DNA of 64,000 nucleotides. Source: Anabaena sp. UHCC 0204 (lineage in GTDB: Bacteria > Cyanobacteriota > Cyanobacteriia > Cyanobacteriales > Nostocaceae). The stretch covers positions 1 through 64,000 of the forward strand of contig NZ_VIKW01000021.1 of NCBI RefSeq assembly GCF_009711975.1. Direction: 5' to 3'. This document shows, piece after piece, positions 53,461 to 62,159 of the stretch; the stretch's first letter is position 1, and the number at the start of each line of letters is the position of its first letter. A model generated the notes under the pieces. That model worked only from the letters and a program-made list of their open reading frames with translations, did no database searches and was not told the origin of the DNA. The position numbers were made by a program, and so were the translations under genes.

Positions 53461-54819
53461 ATGCGAATTAAGCAAATTTCCGTTAATGGCTTATTCGGAA
53501 TTTTTGATCATGTAATTCCGTTGAATATGGATGATAGAATCACCGTCATTCATGGTCCTAATGGTTTTGGTAAAACAGCCATGTTGAGAATTTTAAATGG
53601 ATTTTTTAACTCCCAATACTCGGAGTTAGAAACTATTCCCTTTAGTAAATTTTGCGTTGAATTTAATGATGGTAGTAATATTGAGATTATCAAAAATTAT
53701 AATGATGGAGAAAAGATAGAGAATAATATTATTTTTAATTTTTATCAACCGAATACGTCGGCTAAAAAATGGGTTTATACTTTTACTCCAGAAAATACTT
53801 CTTTTAGACCAAAATTCCCAAGTGCAGAAGATAAATCTGTCTCATTATATGATTATATATCATCTATAGTAAAATCAAAAGAAGAGGTTGAATGGTTAAA
53901 AAAGTTAAAGAATAATATTCATATTCGTTTTATAGAATCGCAACGGTTATTAAATGTATTTCCTAATCGTCATTCTAAATTAAGCGATGATAGAAGACTT
54001 TCAATGTTATCAACTGGACTTCTATATAGTGATGAACTGACAAGAGAGATGAGCGGTATAGAAGATAAGTTGGATGATATAAGACCTTCAATGTTATCAA
54101 CTGTATCTGCATATTCTGATGAACTTGCCAAGTTGATGCAAGACAAGTTTAAGGAATATGGAACAATATCTCAATCTCTGGATAGAAGTTTTCCCATGAG
54201 GGTAGTAAAACAACAGTTATCATCAGATATAACAGATGAAAAACTGCGTAATCAACTCAATGAACTTGAAGAAACTCGCTCTCGTCTGATAGAAGTAGGT
54301 CTTTTAGATCAAGATGAAAATTCAGAGTTTCAAATTCAGCCACAAGACATAGATGAAAGTACAAAAAATGCTTTATCAGTATATATTGAAGACGTAGAAA
54401 AAAAGCTAAATGTTTTTACCGAAATAGCGACTAAAATTAATTTATTGAAGAAGATTATTAATAATAAATTTTCCTATAAAGAGATCAACTTTAGCAAAGA
54501 AAAGGGATTCACTTTTACAACACTTTATGATTCTTCATTATCTGATTCAAAAATACTTTCACCAACTGATTTGTCATCAGGTGAACAACATGAATTAGTG
54601 CTTTTATATGAACTACTATTTAAAGTTGAACCTAATTCCTTAGTTTTGATTGATGAACCTGAATTATCTCTTCATGTAGGTTGGCAAGTGCAGTTTTTAA
54701 AGGACTTGCAAGAGATTACAAAGCTGACTGATTTAGATATTCTCATCGCTACTCATTCACCAGATATAATACAAGATCGCTGGGATTTAACAGTTGAATT
54801 GAAAGGTCCGGTAAAATGA
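53461..54819 (+). CDS. ariA: AriA-like AAA/ABC ATPase of a PARIS-type defence pair
   Basis: A 452-residue ATPase of the AAA_15/AAA_21 (SMC/OLD-like) class. Walker A G32-P-N-G-F-G-K-T39, the ABC signature S-S-G-E-Q from S372, Walker B L-V-L-I-D398-E399 with P-E-L-S-L-H, and the H-loop A-T-H-S-P-D-I-I are all present; the middle is helical. In PARIS, AriA forms a multimer that holds AriB and releases it when a phage anti-restriction protein such as Ocr is sensed. Length, fold and a DUF4435 partner fit. Start ATG 53461 with GGGAG nine bases upstream; its TGA overlaps the next ATG. Assignment to PARIS is by family recall. Confidence 0.75.
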   Translation: MRIKQISVNGLFGIFDHVIPLNMDDRITVIHGPNGFGKTAMLRILNGFFNSQYSELETIPFSKFCVEFNDGSNIEIIKNYNDGEKIENNIIFNFYQPNTSAKKWVYTFTPENTSFRPKFPSAEDKSVSLYDYISSIVKSKEEVEWLKKLKNNIHIRFIESQRLLNVFPNRHSKLSDDRRLSMLSTGLLYSDELTREMSGIEDKLDDIRPSMLSTVSAYSDELAKLMQDKFKEYGTISQSLDRSFPMRVVKQQLSSDITDEKLRNQLNELEETRSRLIEVGLLDQDENSEFQIQPQDIDESTKNALSVYIEDVEKKLNVFTEIATKINLLKKIINNKFSYKEINFSKEKGFTFTTLYDSSLSDSKILSPTDLSSGEQHELVLLYELLFKVEPNSLVLIDEPELSLHVGWQVQFLKDLQEITKLTDLDILIATHSPDIIQDRWDLTVELKGPVK

Positions 54820-55682
54820 GAGAATTTTTAACCGTTGACCGTGTTGCTAACCAAATAAGATTACGACGTAGCACTTATGCAGGAACTTTCTTATTCGTTG
54901 AAGGAAGTTCTGATAAAACTTTCTATGAGCGATTTGTTGATAAATTAGGTTGTGAATTAGTCATTACTGCTGGAAAACCTTCTAGTAAACAGCGTGCTAT
55001 TAACATTTTAGAAATTTTGGAAAAATCAAATTTTCAGGGAGTTTTAGCAATTGTTGACGCAGATTTTGATCGTCTGCAAAATACACCAGTCACAAGTCCT
55101 AATTTACTTTTCACCGATACTCATGATCTGGAAACTATGTTAATTCAGTCACCTGCTTTAGAAAAAGTAGTTAGTGAATTTGGTTCTGAAGAAAAAATTA
55201 CCCAGTTGAATCGAAACATTAGAGAAGTATTAACTTCAGTTGGTGTTGCAATTGGTTATTTACGTTATATTTCTCAATCTGATGGATTGAATCTCACTTT
55301 TGAAGGTATAACTTTTAGCAAATTTATTGATGAAAAAACTTGGCAATTTAATGAAGTGAAACTAATTCAAGAAGTCAAGAATAAATCTCAAGCTTTTTAC
55401 TTGAAAGATGAAGATTTAGAAAACCGGCTAATTACTGAAAAAAGTAATAATCAAGATCCTTGGCAAGTCTGTTGTGGTCATGATTTAGTAGAAATTCTAT
55501 CACTTGGTTTACGCAAAGCTATTGGAACTAATAAAACGGCTGATGTTGAAGCAAATAGTCTTGAACGTAATTTACGACTTGCTTATGAAGTAGTTTATTT
55601 TTGTAAAACTCAGCTATATTTGGAAATTCGTCTCTGGGAAACCAAAAATCAACCATTTAAGGTTTTGCATAATGACGTATAA
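54816..55682 (+). CDS. ariB: AriB-like DUF4435 (TOPRIM) effector
   Basis: A 288-residue protein of the DUF4435 family, a TOPRIM-like nuclease. The acidic start F-L-F-V-E29-G-S-S-D-K is followed by I-V-D81-A-D83-F-D, the DxD metal site, and T-D-T-H-D-L-E-T-M-L. AriB of PARIS is released from AriA and cleaves host tRNA, causing growth arrest before phage spreads. Coupling (ATGA overlap with the ATPase gene) indicates fixed stoichiometry. No phage or plasmid gene flanks the pair. The tRNA target cannot be read from sequence, and other DUF4435 systems exist. Confidence 0.75.
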   Translation: MREFLTVDRVANQIRLRRSTYAGTFLFVEGSSDKTFYERFVDKLGCELVITAGKPSSKQRAINILEILEKSNFQGVLAIVDADFDRLQNTPVTSPNLLFTDTHDLETMLIQSPALEKVVSEFGSEEKITQLNRNIREVLTSVGVAIGYLRYISQSDGLNLTFEGITFSKFIDEKTWQFNEVKLIQEVKNKSQAFYLKDEDLENRLITEKSNNQDPWQVCCGHDLVEILSLGLRKAIGTNKTADVEANSLERNLRLAYEVVYFCKTQLYLEIRLWETKNQPFKVLHNDV

Positions 55683-55714
55683 CTCTTTTAATATCCATTA
55701 CTCATAATGCAATT

Positions 55715-57199
55715 TTATGACCCCCACTCCCTCTTAGAATTTGTTTGACGAATGGGAATTTTAATTACAAATTCTGTTCCTTTTCCAGGAGAAGAAATAC
55801 ATTCTAACGAACCGTTGTGTTGTTCATTAATAATTTGATAGCTGATATATAAACCTAATCCTGTACCTTTACCTACAGGTTTTGTAGTGTAGAAAGGATC
55901 AAATACTCTTTGTTGGATTTCTGTGGACATTCCCAAACCATTATCAGCGATGCGGATAGTGATATACTCAGAATTAGATACTTGAGTAGAAATGTAAATT
56001 TTGGGTTCAGAAATTGGTAATCTAGTATGGTGACTTCCGATTCCTTCCAAAGCATCTATAGCATTAATTAAAATATTCATAAATACTTGATTTAGTTGTC
56101 CTGGAAAACACTCAATTAATGGCAAATTCCCATATTCTTTAATAACTGTAATTTTGGGAATATGGAGTTGAGTATACAGCCGATGTTCCAAAAGCCTCAA
56201 TGCGCTATTAATACCATGATGAATATTAGTTTGTTTTAACTCAGATTGATCAAGATGGGAAAATATCCGCAAAGAATCAACTATTTGCTGAATACGTTCT
56301 GTACCAATTTTAATAGAAGATATAAGTTTGGGTAAGTCTTGCTGTAAAAAGTCTACTTCAATTACTTCCGCTTGTTCATGAATTTTTTTAACGGGATGTG
56401 GATAATTTATTTGATAAAGTTTTAATAAATTTAGTAAATCTTGGCTATGTTTATCAGCGTGAATAAGATTGCCAAGAATAAAGTTTAAAGGATTATTAAT
56501 TTCATGGGCAACTCCTGCTACTAATTGACCTAGAGAAGACATTTTTTCACTTTGAATTAGTTGCGATTGGGTGCATTGTAGCTTTTTTAAAGTTTCTTCT
56601 AATTCTAATGTGCGCTGTCTCAATTGATTTTCTGATTTTCGTAATTCTTCCTCAGTTCGATGACGATCTGTAATATCACGACTGACACCCAATATAGCAA
56701 AAATTTCTCCTTTACTATTACGTAAAGGGATTTTGTGGGTATCTAAAATATATAAATTACCATCACCGTCGGGTGCAGGATCATAAGGATTATGAATGGT
56801 TTCACCTGATAAAACCAGTTTATCATCTGTGCGAAAGCCACGAATTTTTTTGTCGGGATTACCAAATACTATTTCTTCAGCAGTACCTAGTTCCAAATCA
56901 TCTTTACCAATAATTTCTTCAATAGTTTTACCGAGTGAATTAGCTACGGTATGATTAACTAGAAGATAACGATAGTTTTGATCTTTGACAAATATCCAAT
57001 CAAGACTTTTCTCAATGATCATTTTAAATAGAGAAGATTGTTCTTCTGTTTTTTGTAAATCTTGTTCTAATCCTGCCTTTGCTTGTTTGCATTCTTCAAC
57101 TTCTTGTTGCAATTGATGATGATGTTCTAATACTTTTTCAAGTTCAGCAACACGTTGACGTAAAAAGGTAATTTCGTCATCTGGAGATTGACTGGACAT
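55715..57199 (-). CDS. Soluble PAS sensor histidine kinase
   Basis: A 494-residue kinase without membrane segments. A long N-terminal coiled coil (8-60) leads into a PAS domain (about 60-185; L-D-W-I-F-V-K-D near 70) that may bind a small ligand, then a second coiled coil, the dimerisation domain with H232 in V-A-H-E-I-N-N-P-L-N-F, and the ATPase domain with N box L-I-N-A-I-D-A-L, D-N-G-L-G-M and the G box G-K-G-T-G-L-G-L. The H-E-I-N-N-P type matches the HisKA family with conserved asparagines. No response regulator adjoins it. It is convergent with ariB, 32 bp between stops. Confidence 0.93.
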   Translation of the reverse strand: MSSQSPDDEITFLRQRVAELEKVLEHHHQLQQEVEECKQAKAGLEQDLQKTEEQSSLFKMIIEKSLDWIFVKDQNYRYLLVNHTVANSLGKTIEEIIGKDDLELGTAEEIVFGNPDKKIRGFRTDDKLVLSGETIHNPYDPAPDGDGNLYILDTHKIPLRNSKGEIFAILGVSRDITDRHRTEEELRKSENQLRQRTLELEETLKKLQCTQSQLIQSEKMSSLGQLVAGVAHEINNPLNFILGNLIHADKHSQDLLNLLKLYQINYPHPVKKIHEQAEVIEVDFLQQDLPKLISSIKIGTERIQQIVDSLRIFSHLDQSELKQTNIHHGINSALRLLEHRLYTQLHIPKITVIKEYGNLPLIECFPGQLNQVFMNILINAIDALEGIGSHHTRLPISEPKIYISTQVSNSEYITIRIADNGLGMSTEIQQRVFDPFYTTKPVGKGTGLGLYISYQIINEQHNGSLECISSPGKGTEFVIKIPIRQTNSKREWGS

Positions 57200-57244
57200 A
57201 AAACAGTAATATATATGTATTTTAAATAATCAGACTCTCTCATA

Positions 57245-58063
57245 ATGATAACAAACACAACTTTTATTCCTGTTGCTTTAACCATTGCTGGTTCGGATAG
57301 TGGTGGAGGTGCAGGAATTCAAACCGATTTACGCACATTTGCTTTTCATTGCGTTCACGGAACAAGTGCTATTACTTGCATTACCGCCCAAAATACTTTA
57401 GGAGTTACCCGTGTTGATGCTATGTCTTCAGATACTGTTGTAGCTCAAATTCAGGCAGTTGTAGAGGATATTGGTGTCCACGCTGCTAAAACGGGAATGT
57501 TGCTTAATCAAGAAATTATCACGGCTGTATCCCAGCAAATAACAGCTTACAATATTGAGAATTTAGTAGTTGATCCTGTAATGGTATCACGCACAGGAGC
57601 GCAATTAATTGATGATGATGCTGTGCAAACCCTACGGAATAAGCTGATTCCTCAAGCAGCTATTATTACACCAAATCGCTATGAAGCGCAGATTTTAAGC
57701 GGGTTAGAAATTGCTTCTTTAGCAGATATGCAAGCAGCAGCGGAAATTATGCACAAGGAATTAGCAGTAAAGGCTGTTTTAGTCAAAGGTGGGGGAATGT
57801 CTGGGAGTTTGCGGGGTGTTGATGTTTGGTTTGACGGGGAACAGTTGGAGATTTTGACAACGAAACAAATAGAGACAAAAAACACTCATGGTACAGGTTG
57901 TACTTTATCAGCGGCGATCGCTGCTAATCTAGCTTTAGGTAAAGACTTATGGACAGCAGTGCAAATAGCCAAGGAATATGTTACAAATGCTCTTACCTAC
58001 TCCCTAGATATTGGTAAAGGACAAGGACCTGTAGGCCATTTTTTCCCATTATTGACAAAATAA
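57245..58063 (+). CDS. thiD: Hydroxymethylpyrimidine (phosphate) kinase ThiD
   Basis: A 272-residue ribokinase-fold enzyme that phosphorylates HMP and HMP-P in thiamine synthesis. Family marks: A-L-T-I-A-G-S-D-S-G-G-G-A-G-I-Q at residues 12-27, D-P-V-M-V-S-R-T-G near 115, and the catalytic anion hole N-T-H-G-T-G-C-T-L-S-A-A-I near 215. Length normal. ATG 57245. Divergent from the PAS kinase by 45 bp. The thiO-thiG fusion lies 4 kb further on, but not in one operon with it. Confidence 0.95.
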   Translation: MITNTTFIPVALTIAGSDSGGGAGIQTDLRTFAFHCVHGTSAITCITAQNTLGVTRVDAMSSDTVVAQIQAVVEDIGVHAAKTGMLLNQEIITAVSQQITAYNIENLVVDPVMVSRTGAQLIDDDAVQTLRNKLIPQAAIITPNRYEAQILSGLEIASLADMQAAAEIMHKELAVKAVLVKGGGMSGSLRGVDVWFDGEQLEILTTKQIETKNTHGTGCTLSAAIAANLALGKDLWTAVQIAKEYVTNALTYSLDIGKGQGPVGHFFPLLTK

Positions 58064-58270
58064 AATTTTTAGTAAGTTGCATTAATAACATATAATTAGC
58101 TACCATACTGATGAGTAGGGCAGTTCATAAATTGCTCGGACATTTCTACTATTCCAAATCTTTGCCTTTTATGCCTTTTTCCATTATTCTTGGGCATAAT
58201 CGAAGAAAAAAATATATTCTGCTCCTTGTTACCTTTACTCTAATTACCGTATTTTGATACTCTAATATCC

Positions 58271-58966
58271 ATGAAAACAACTACAGGATCTAACTATAGT
58301 CAACCACCTACCAGCCAATCTCCCTCAGTTCCCCTTTGTGTTTACCGGGAGTTGACAGCGGATTTACAAGCGGTCCAAGCTAAGTTGGATGTAGTCACAA
58401 ATCATAATCAGAAATTATCCCAAGAAAATCAGCAACTGCGTCAAGAAATTACTAAGGTAATTCAGTCTTGTTTAGAACTCCAAAAGTTAGTTGATAGTTC
58501 AGCACCTAGCACAAATTCACCTCACCGTAATAATAATGAGGTTTCATCTCCAACCCAGCCTCAACCTATACCTCGTGACAAGGATGTAAAATATGCGAAC
58601 AAGCCTCTAGTTAATGGCACTTCTCCACGTCGAGAGGCTAATCGTCCCCCTCAAGAAAAAGTAAAAAAAGCTGCACCTCCTCAAAAACTTCGTCAGGAGT
58701 CGGCTGTACATATCATGGATATGAATTTTCCAGTGTCAGAAACAGTATTTATAGAAGAACAAGAAGTCCGTTATTCTCCTTATCCGCAGACAGAAACAAA
58801 GGGATTAAATGGTTGGTGGTTAGTAATTACTATTGTCTTAATTATGATAACTGGTTTTGGGGCTGGGTATTTAATTGTCCGTCCATTATTGCAAAATCAA
58901 ACTCACATTCCGGACGCTAATGATTACACAGCCACAAAATTGAGTTGTCTGAATCAGGATGCTTAA
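58271..58966 (+). CDS. Hypothetical membrane protein with coiled coil
   Basis: A 231-residue protein: a Ser/Pro/Gln-rich start, a coiled coil (about residues 25-75: L-T-A-D-L-Q-A-V-Q-A-K-L-D and onward), a Pro/Lys/Arg-rich disordered middle (80-150), and one membrane helix near 180-200 (W-L-V-I-T-I-V-L-I-M-I-T-G). It probably sits in the inner membrane with the N-terminus in the cytoplasm. I do not recognise it; homologues appear limited to Nostocales-like genomes. The upstream spacer (207 bp) shows no element. Confidence 0.68.
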   Translation: MKTTTGSNYSQPPTSQSPSVPLCVYRELTADLQAVQAKLDVVTNHNQKLSQENQQLRQEITKVIQSCLELQKLVDSSAPSTNSPHRNNNEVSSPTQPQPIPRDKDVKYANKPLVNGTSPRREANRPPQEKVKKAAPPQKLRQESAVHIMDMNFPVSETVFIEEQEVRYSPYPQTETKGLNGWWLVITIVLIMITGFGAGYLIVRPLLQNQTHIPDANDYTATKLSCLNQDA

Positions 58967-58970
58967 AACG

Positions 58971-59088
58971 GGTATTGCTGATAGCCATATTGAGGTATGA
59001 AAATCAAAAATTCCATTTCTGAAACTCTTAATCTTTGCGTCTTTGCGCCTTTGCGTGAGACCAATTCATACCTTCATTCACCAACGCC
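58971..59088. mobile_element. MITE family 3, copy 2 (118 bp)
   Basis: GGTATTGCTGATA...GGTATGAAAATC at one end is the inverse of AATTCATACCTTCATTCACC..AACGCC at the other; it matches 29873-29984. The centre is CTTTGCGTCTTTGCGCCTTTGCGTG. It starts five bases after the stop of the 58271 gene. Confidence 0.8.
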
Positions 59089-59148
59089 TTAAAATGAAAG
59101 GATTAACAGTGATGTATGTTTCTCTTCATCCCGTACATCCTCAAATCC

Positions 59149-59308
59149 TAAGTAGGTGAACAGAAAAAATTAAAGGTATGTGGAGAAAAGTAAAATCGCC
59201 AAAACTCTCTTCCTGTTCCTCCGCAGTCGCTCCACTTGGGGAGACCCCAAGACCGCGCTGCTCTCTGTTCCCTTGCCCCAACGACAATTTTTAACGCCCA
59301 CCTACTTA
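59149..59308. mobile_element. MITE family 2, copy C (160 bp)
   Basis: Full-length element with ends TAAGTAGGTG and CACCTACTTA. Orientation is opposite to copy A (17944-18102). Its centre carries an insert with CCACTTGGGGAGACCCCAAG (about 59230-59256) that differs from the insert of copy A and is absent from copy B. Another small repeat CCACGCTACGCTATCAGAC follows at about 59328-59348. Confidence 0.85.
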
Positions 59309-59374
59309 GCAATCTTGATATGGCTTTCGCCACGCTACGCTATCAGACAGAAAGTAAAAGGGAGAAAAATCTAT

Positions 59375-61072
59375 TTACGTCTCCACTTTTAACGCCTTTT
59401 CTGCTTGGAAATGCAACAATAACCCATATTCCAAACCTGCAACTACCGCTTGATAGGAAGCTTCCAAAATATTGCTAGAAACTCCTATAGTCGTCCACCT
59501 TTGTTGACCATTGCCAGATTCTACTAAAGCACGGGTTTTTGCAGATGTACCTGTATTTCCGTTGAGAATTCTGACTTTATAATCAGTCAATTCAAAGTCG
59601 GCAATTTGGGGATAAAAATTAACTAAAGCCTTACGCAAGGCAGCATCTAAAGCTGCGACAGGTCCACTACCTTCCGCTGCTTCGAGAATATTTTTACCAT
59701 TAACAGCTACCTTCACCGTTGCTAAAGAATTAGTAGTTTCTTTCACTTCCACCAAATCACAGTGGACTTGAAAACCTTGAACTTCAAAAAACTGTTGTCG
59801 AAGTCCTAAAACCTCATACATTAACAGTGCAAAACTAGCTTCTGCGGCTTCAAATTGATAACCTTGACTTTCCAAGTCCTTCATGCGTTGGAGAATTTGT
59901 CTAGCTTGGGGATGATCCTTATCTAATTCAATTCCTAAAGTTCGGGCTTTGGCTAAGACATTACTTAAACCAGACTGTTCAGAAATGACAATGCGGCGTT
60001 GATTTCCGACTAGTTCTGGTTGAATATGTTCATAGGTTAAAGGGTTGCGTTCAACCGCAGAGACATGAATACCACCTTTGTGAGCAAAAGCCGAACGTCC
60101 GACAAAAGGGGCGTGTTCATCAGGTGCGAGATTGACAACTTCGCTGACAAAACGACTAGCTTCTGTAAGTTGATTTAGCTGGTGTTCACCGATACAACTA
60201 TAACCCAGCTTTAGTTGTAAATTAGGAATCAGAGAACACAGATTAGCATTACCGCAGCGTTCCCCATAACCGTTGATTGTTCCTTGTACCATCTTTGCCC
60301 CTGCCATAACTGCTGCTAAGGCATTAGCAACTGCCATTTCTGAATCATTATGAGTATGTATGCCAATTTGGGGAATGGGTAATTGGTGATTGGTGACTTG
60401 CCCTGAGCGTAGCCGAAGGGTTGGTGATTGGGAAAGAGTTTTTTCTTGACAACTGACAACTGACAACTGACAACTGACATCTTTCACAATTTGCGAAACT
60501 TCATGAGGTAAAGTCCCGCCATTGGTATCACATAAAACTAACCATTCTGCACCGGCTGTCATTGCTGCTTTTAATGTCTGTAAAGCATAATCAGGATTTT
60601 GCTTATAACCATCAAACCAATGTTCAGCATCGTAGATTACCCGCCTTCCCTGAGAACGGAGATATTCAATTGTGTCCCCAATCATGGCTAAATTTTCTTC
60701 CAGACTGGTCTTGAGTCCGGCTGTAACGTGCAAATCCCAGGATTTACCGAAAATTGTCACCCAGCGCGTACCTGCTGCTAAAATCGCTTGCAGCATGGGT
60801 TCATCTGCGGCCTTGGTATGGGGGCGACGGGTGGAGCAAAAGGGGACAACTTCGGCTTGTTTGAGGGGATTTTCTTGGAGTTCCCAGAAAAATTGGACAT
60901 CTTTAGGATTTGCACCTGGCCAACCACCTTCAATAAAGGGGATTCCTAAGTCATCGAGTTTGTGGGCAATGCGTAACTTATCTTCTATAGACACTGATAG
61001 TCCTTCCCGTTGAGTCCCGTCTCGGAGTGTAGTGTCATAGAGCCAAAGTTGATTTGAGGGAGTTATGGTCAT
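59375..61072 (-). CDS. cimA: Citramalate synthase with in-frame repeat insertion
   Basis: A 565-residue enzyme condensing pyruvate and acetyl-CoA to (R)-citramalate for isoleucine synthesis. The HMGL-like TIM barrel starts Y-D-T-T-L-R-D-G-T-Q and has the metal/active-site H-T-H-N-D-S; the LeuA allosteric dimer domain follows (about 420-560). Between D198 and Q235 lies about 37 extra residues, encoded by tandem repeats at 60368-60478 and not expected in the family, in a loop before the H-T-H-N-D strand. The frame is intact and the rest is normal, so the enzyme may still work. 2-isopropylmalate synthase is the alternative family member but this length and start fit CimA. Confidence 0.93.
   Translation of the reverse strand: MTITPSNQLWLYDTTLRDGTQREGLSVSIEDKLRIAHKLDDLGIPFIEGGWPGANPKDVQFFWELQENPLKQAEVVPFCSTRRPHTKAADEPMLQAILAAGTRWVTIFGKSWDLHVTAGLKTSLEENLAMIGDTIEYLRSQGRRVIYDAEHWFDGYKQNPDYALQTLKAAMTAGAEWLVLCDTNGGTLPHEVSQIVKDVSCQLSVVSCQEKTLSQSPTLRLRSGQVTNHQLPIPQIGIHTHNDSEMAVANALAAVMAGAKMVQGTINGYGERCGNANLCSLIPNLQLKLGYSCIGEHQLNQLTEASRFVSEVVNLAPDEHAPFVGRSAFAHKGGIHVSAVERNPLTYEHIQPELVGNQRRIVISEQSGLSNVLAKARTLGIELDKDHPQARQILQRMKDLESQGYQFEAAEASFALLMYEVLGLRQQFFEVQGFQVHCDLVEVKETTNSLATVKVAVNGKNILEAAEGSGPVAALDAALRKALVNFYPQIADFELTDYKVRILNGNTGTSAKTRALVESGNGQQRWTTIGVSSNILEASYQAVVAGLEYGLLLHFQAEKALKVET
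60368..60478 (-). repeat. Heptamer/palindrome composite repeat inside cimA
   Basis: On the minus strand: four GTTGTCA heptamers, then CCCTTCGGCTACGCTCAGGG, then CACCAATCACCAATTACC-type low-complexity DNA. All three are intergenic repeat types elsewhere in the window (50131-50238, 49356-49375, 62035-62090). The total is 111 bp, a multiple of three, adding 37 codons without a stop. Confidence 0.85.
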
Positions 61073-61235
61073 AAAACTGACACCTAAGAGACAACTTTGT
61101 GGCGATGTGCCAATATATAGCAGGAGTCAGAATTCAGGAGTAAAACCCTGTTGTGATCCGAGTTTCATTATCACTTGAGATCCTCACCTTGCTGGCGATC
61201 GCTATACAACAAAAAGCTATGTTGGTAATTTCAAT

Positions 61236-61574
61236 ATGCCCCAGGTAATAGCTCAAGGTAAATTAATTGAGTGTGAAAGCCAAGCCAATTTACGTAAAGT
61301 TCTGTTAGCAAATGGTGTTGACCTCTACAATGGCGGTTCTGGAATCATCAATTGTCGGGGAATTGGCACTTGTGGCACTTGTGCGGTTAAGGTAGAGGGC
61401 GAAGTGTCCGCAGTGAATTGGCGTGATCAAACACGGCGTTCCCTTCCTCCTCATTCTCCTACAAATGACCTGCGTTTAGCTTGTCAAACTCAGGTTTTAG
61501 GTAATGTAAAAGTAACAAAATTTAATGGGTTTTGGGGTCAAGGTTCTCAAATAGTTTGGACACCAGAAGGTTAA
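61236..61574 (+). CDS. 2Fe-2S ferredoxin-like protein
   Basis: A 112-residue electron-transfer protein of the plant-type/adrenodoxin-like beta-grasp fold. The cluster cysteines are in N-C-R-G-I-G-T-C-G-T-C (near 46-56) and the distal L-A-C-Q-T (near 87). The partner is unknown. ATG 61236. Its stop is 16 bp before the next gene, which starts with a strong AAGGAG, so they form a two-gene unit. It is divergent from cimA. Confidence 0.88.
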   Translation: MPQVIAQGKLIECESQANLRKVLLANGVDLYNGGSGIINCRGIGTCGTCAVKVEGEVSAVNWRDQTRRSLPPHSPTNDLRLACQTQVLGNVKVTKFNGFWGQGSQIVWTPEG

Positions 61575-61590
61575 CAAGGAGAGACACAAG

Positions 61591-62025
61591 ATGGGTAGAT
61601 GGACACCCTTAATTTTAATGGCTGGAGGCGTGGCAATTTTGCTAGGTACGTTACTAGGAATTAATTTTCCTATGGGCGGACAACAAGGCGCTAATGTACC
61701 ACCTGGACGCAGGGCATCCAGCGTTCTCCCAGCTAATATTAATGTTAATAGCTCTGCAAGTAAGAATGATTCTGAAAGTAATCTTAGTACCGAGTCAGAA
61801 ACTATTAACAGAAACGATTCTTCTAGTGAAAATCGCCGCACCAGTGTAGCTCAAAGTAATGCTTCTACTGAGAATACAGGCAATTTTTCTAATACTACAC
61901 AAGAAACAACAAGTGGTAGTAATAACAGTTCTAGTTTTTCTAATGAAACTGGAACTACACAGAGTGGCTCAAATTCTAGTAGTAATCTTAATCAAGGTAA
62001 ACAACCAATTCGGGCTTTGTGGTAA
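61591..62025 (+). CDS. Ser/Asn-rich membrane-anchored protein
   Basis: A 144-residue protein with one N-terminal membrane helix (residues 5-25: L-I-L-M-A-G-G-V-A-I-L-L-G-T-L-L-G) and a low-complexity tail rich in Ser, Asn, Thr and Glu, probably disordered and in the periplasm. It has AAGGAG six to seven bases upstream of ATG 61591. I do not recognise a family. Close linkage to the ferredoxin gene suggests co-transcription; a functional relation is unproven. The overlapping frame at 61859 is not a gene. Confidence 0.62.
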   Translation: MGRWTPLILMAGGVAILLGTLLGINFPMGGQQGANVPPGRRASSVLPANINVNSSASKNDSESNLSTESETINRNDSSSENRRTSVAQSNASTENTGNFSNTTQETTSGSNNSSSFSNETGTTQSGSNSSSNLNQGKQPIRALW

Positions 62026-62130
62026 GGGATTGGGTAGTGGGTAATGGGTAATTAATTTCTTTTTACCAATTACCAATTACCAAATAACAGCCCTGATAGG
62101 TTATTAGTTATTTACTGAGGACTAATGACT

Positions 62131-62149
62131 GGGCGCAGGCCTTGCGCCC
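62131..62149. repeat. GGGCGCA/TGCGCCC hairpin upstream of thiO-thiG
   Basis: Perfect 7-bp arms with a 5-nt loop, 11 bp before the start codon. Same family as 7764-7782. The spacer 62026-62159 also has TACCAATTACC/GGTAATTAAT-like heptamers and no TPP riboswitch features. Confidence 0.6.
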
Positions 62150-62159
62150 CTACTGAGTA

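Noticed and set aside
59375-61072. cimA as pseudogene
   Set aside because: The repeat insert is a multiple of three with no stop, and both flanking domains are intact.
62026-62159. TPP riboswitch before thiO-thiG
   Set aside because: No CTGAGA or ACCTGATC-type THI-element motifs; only heptamer-like repeats and a GGGCGCA hairpin are present.
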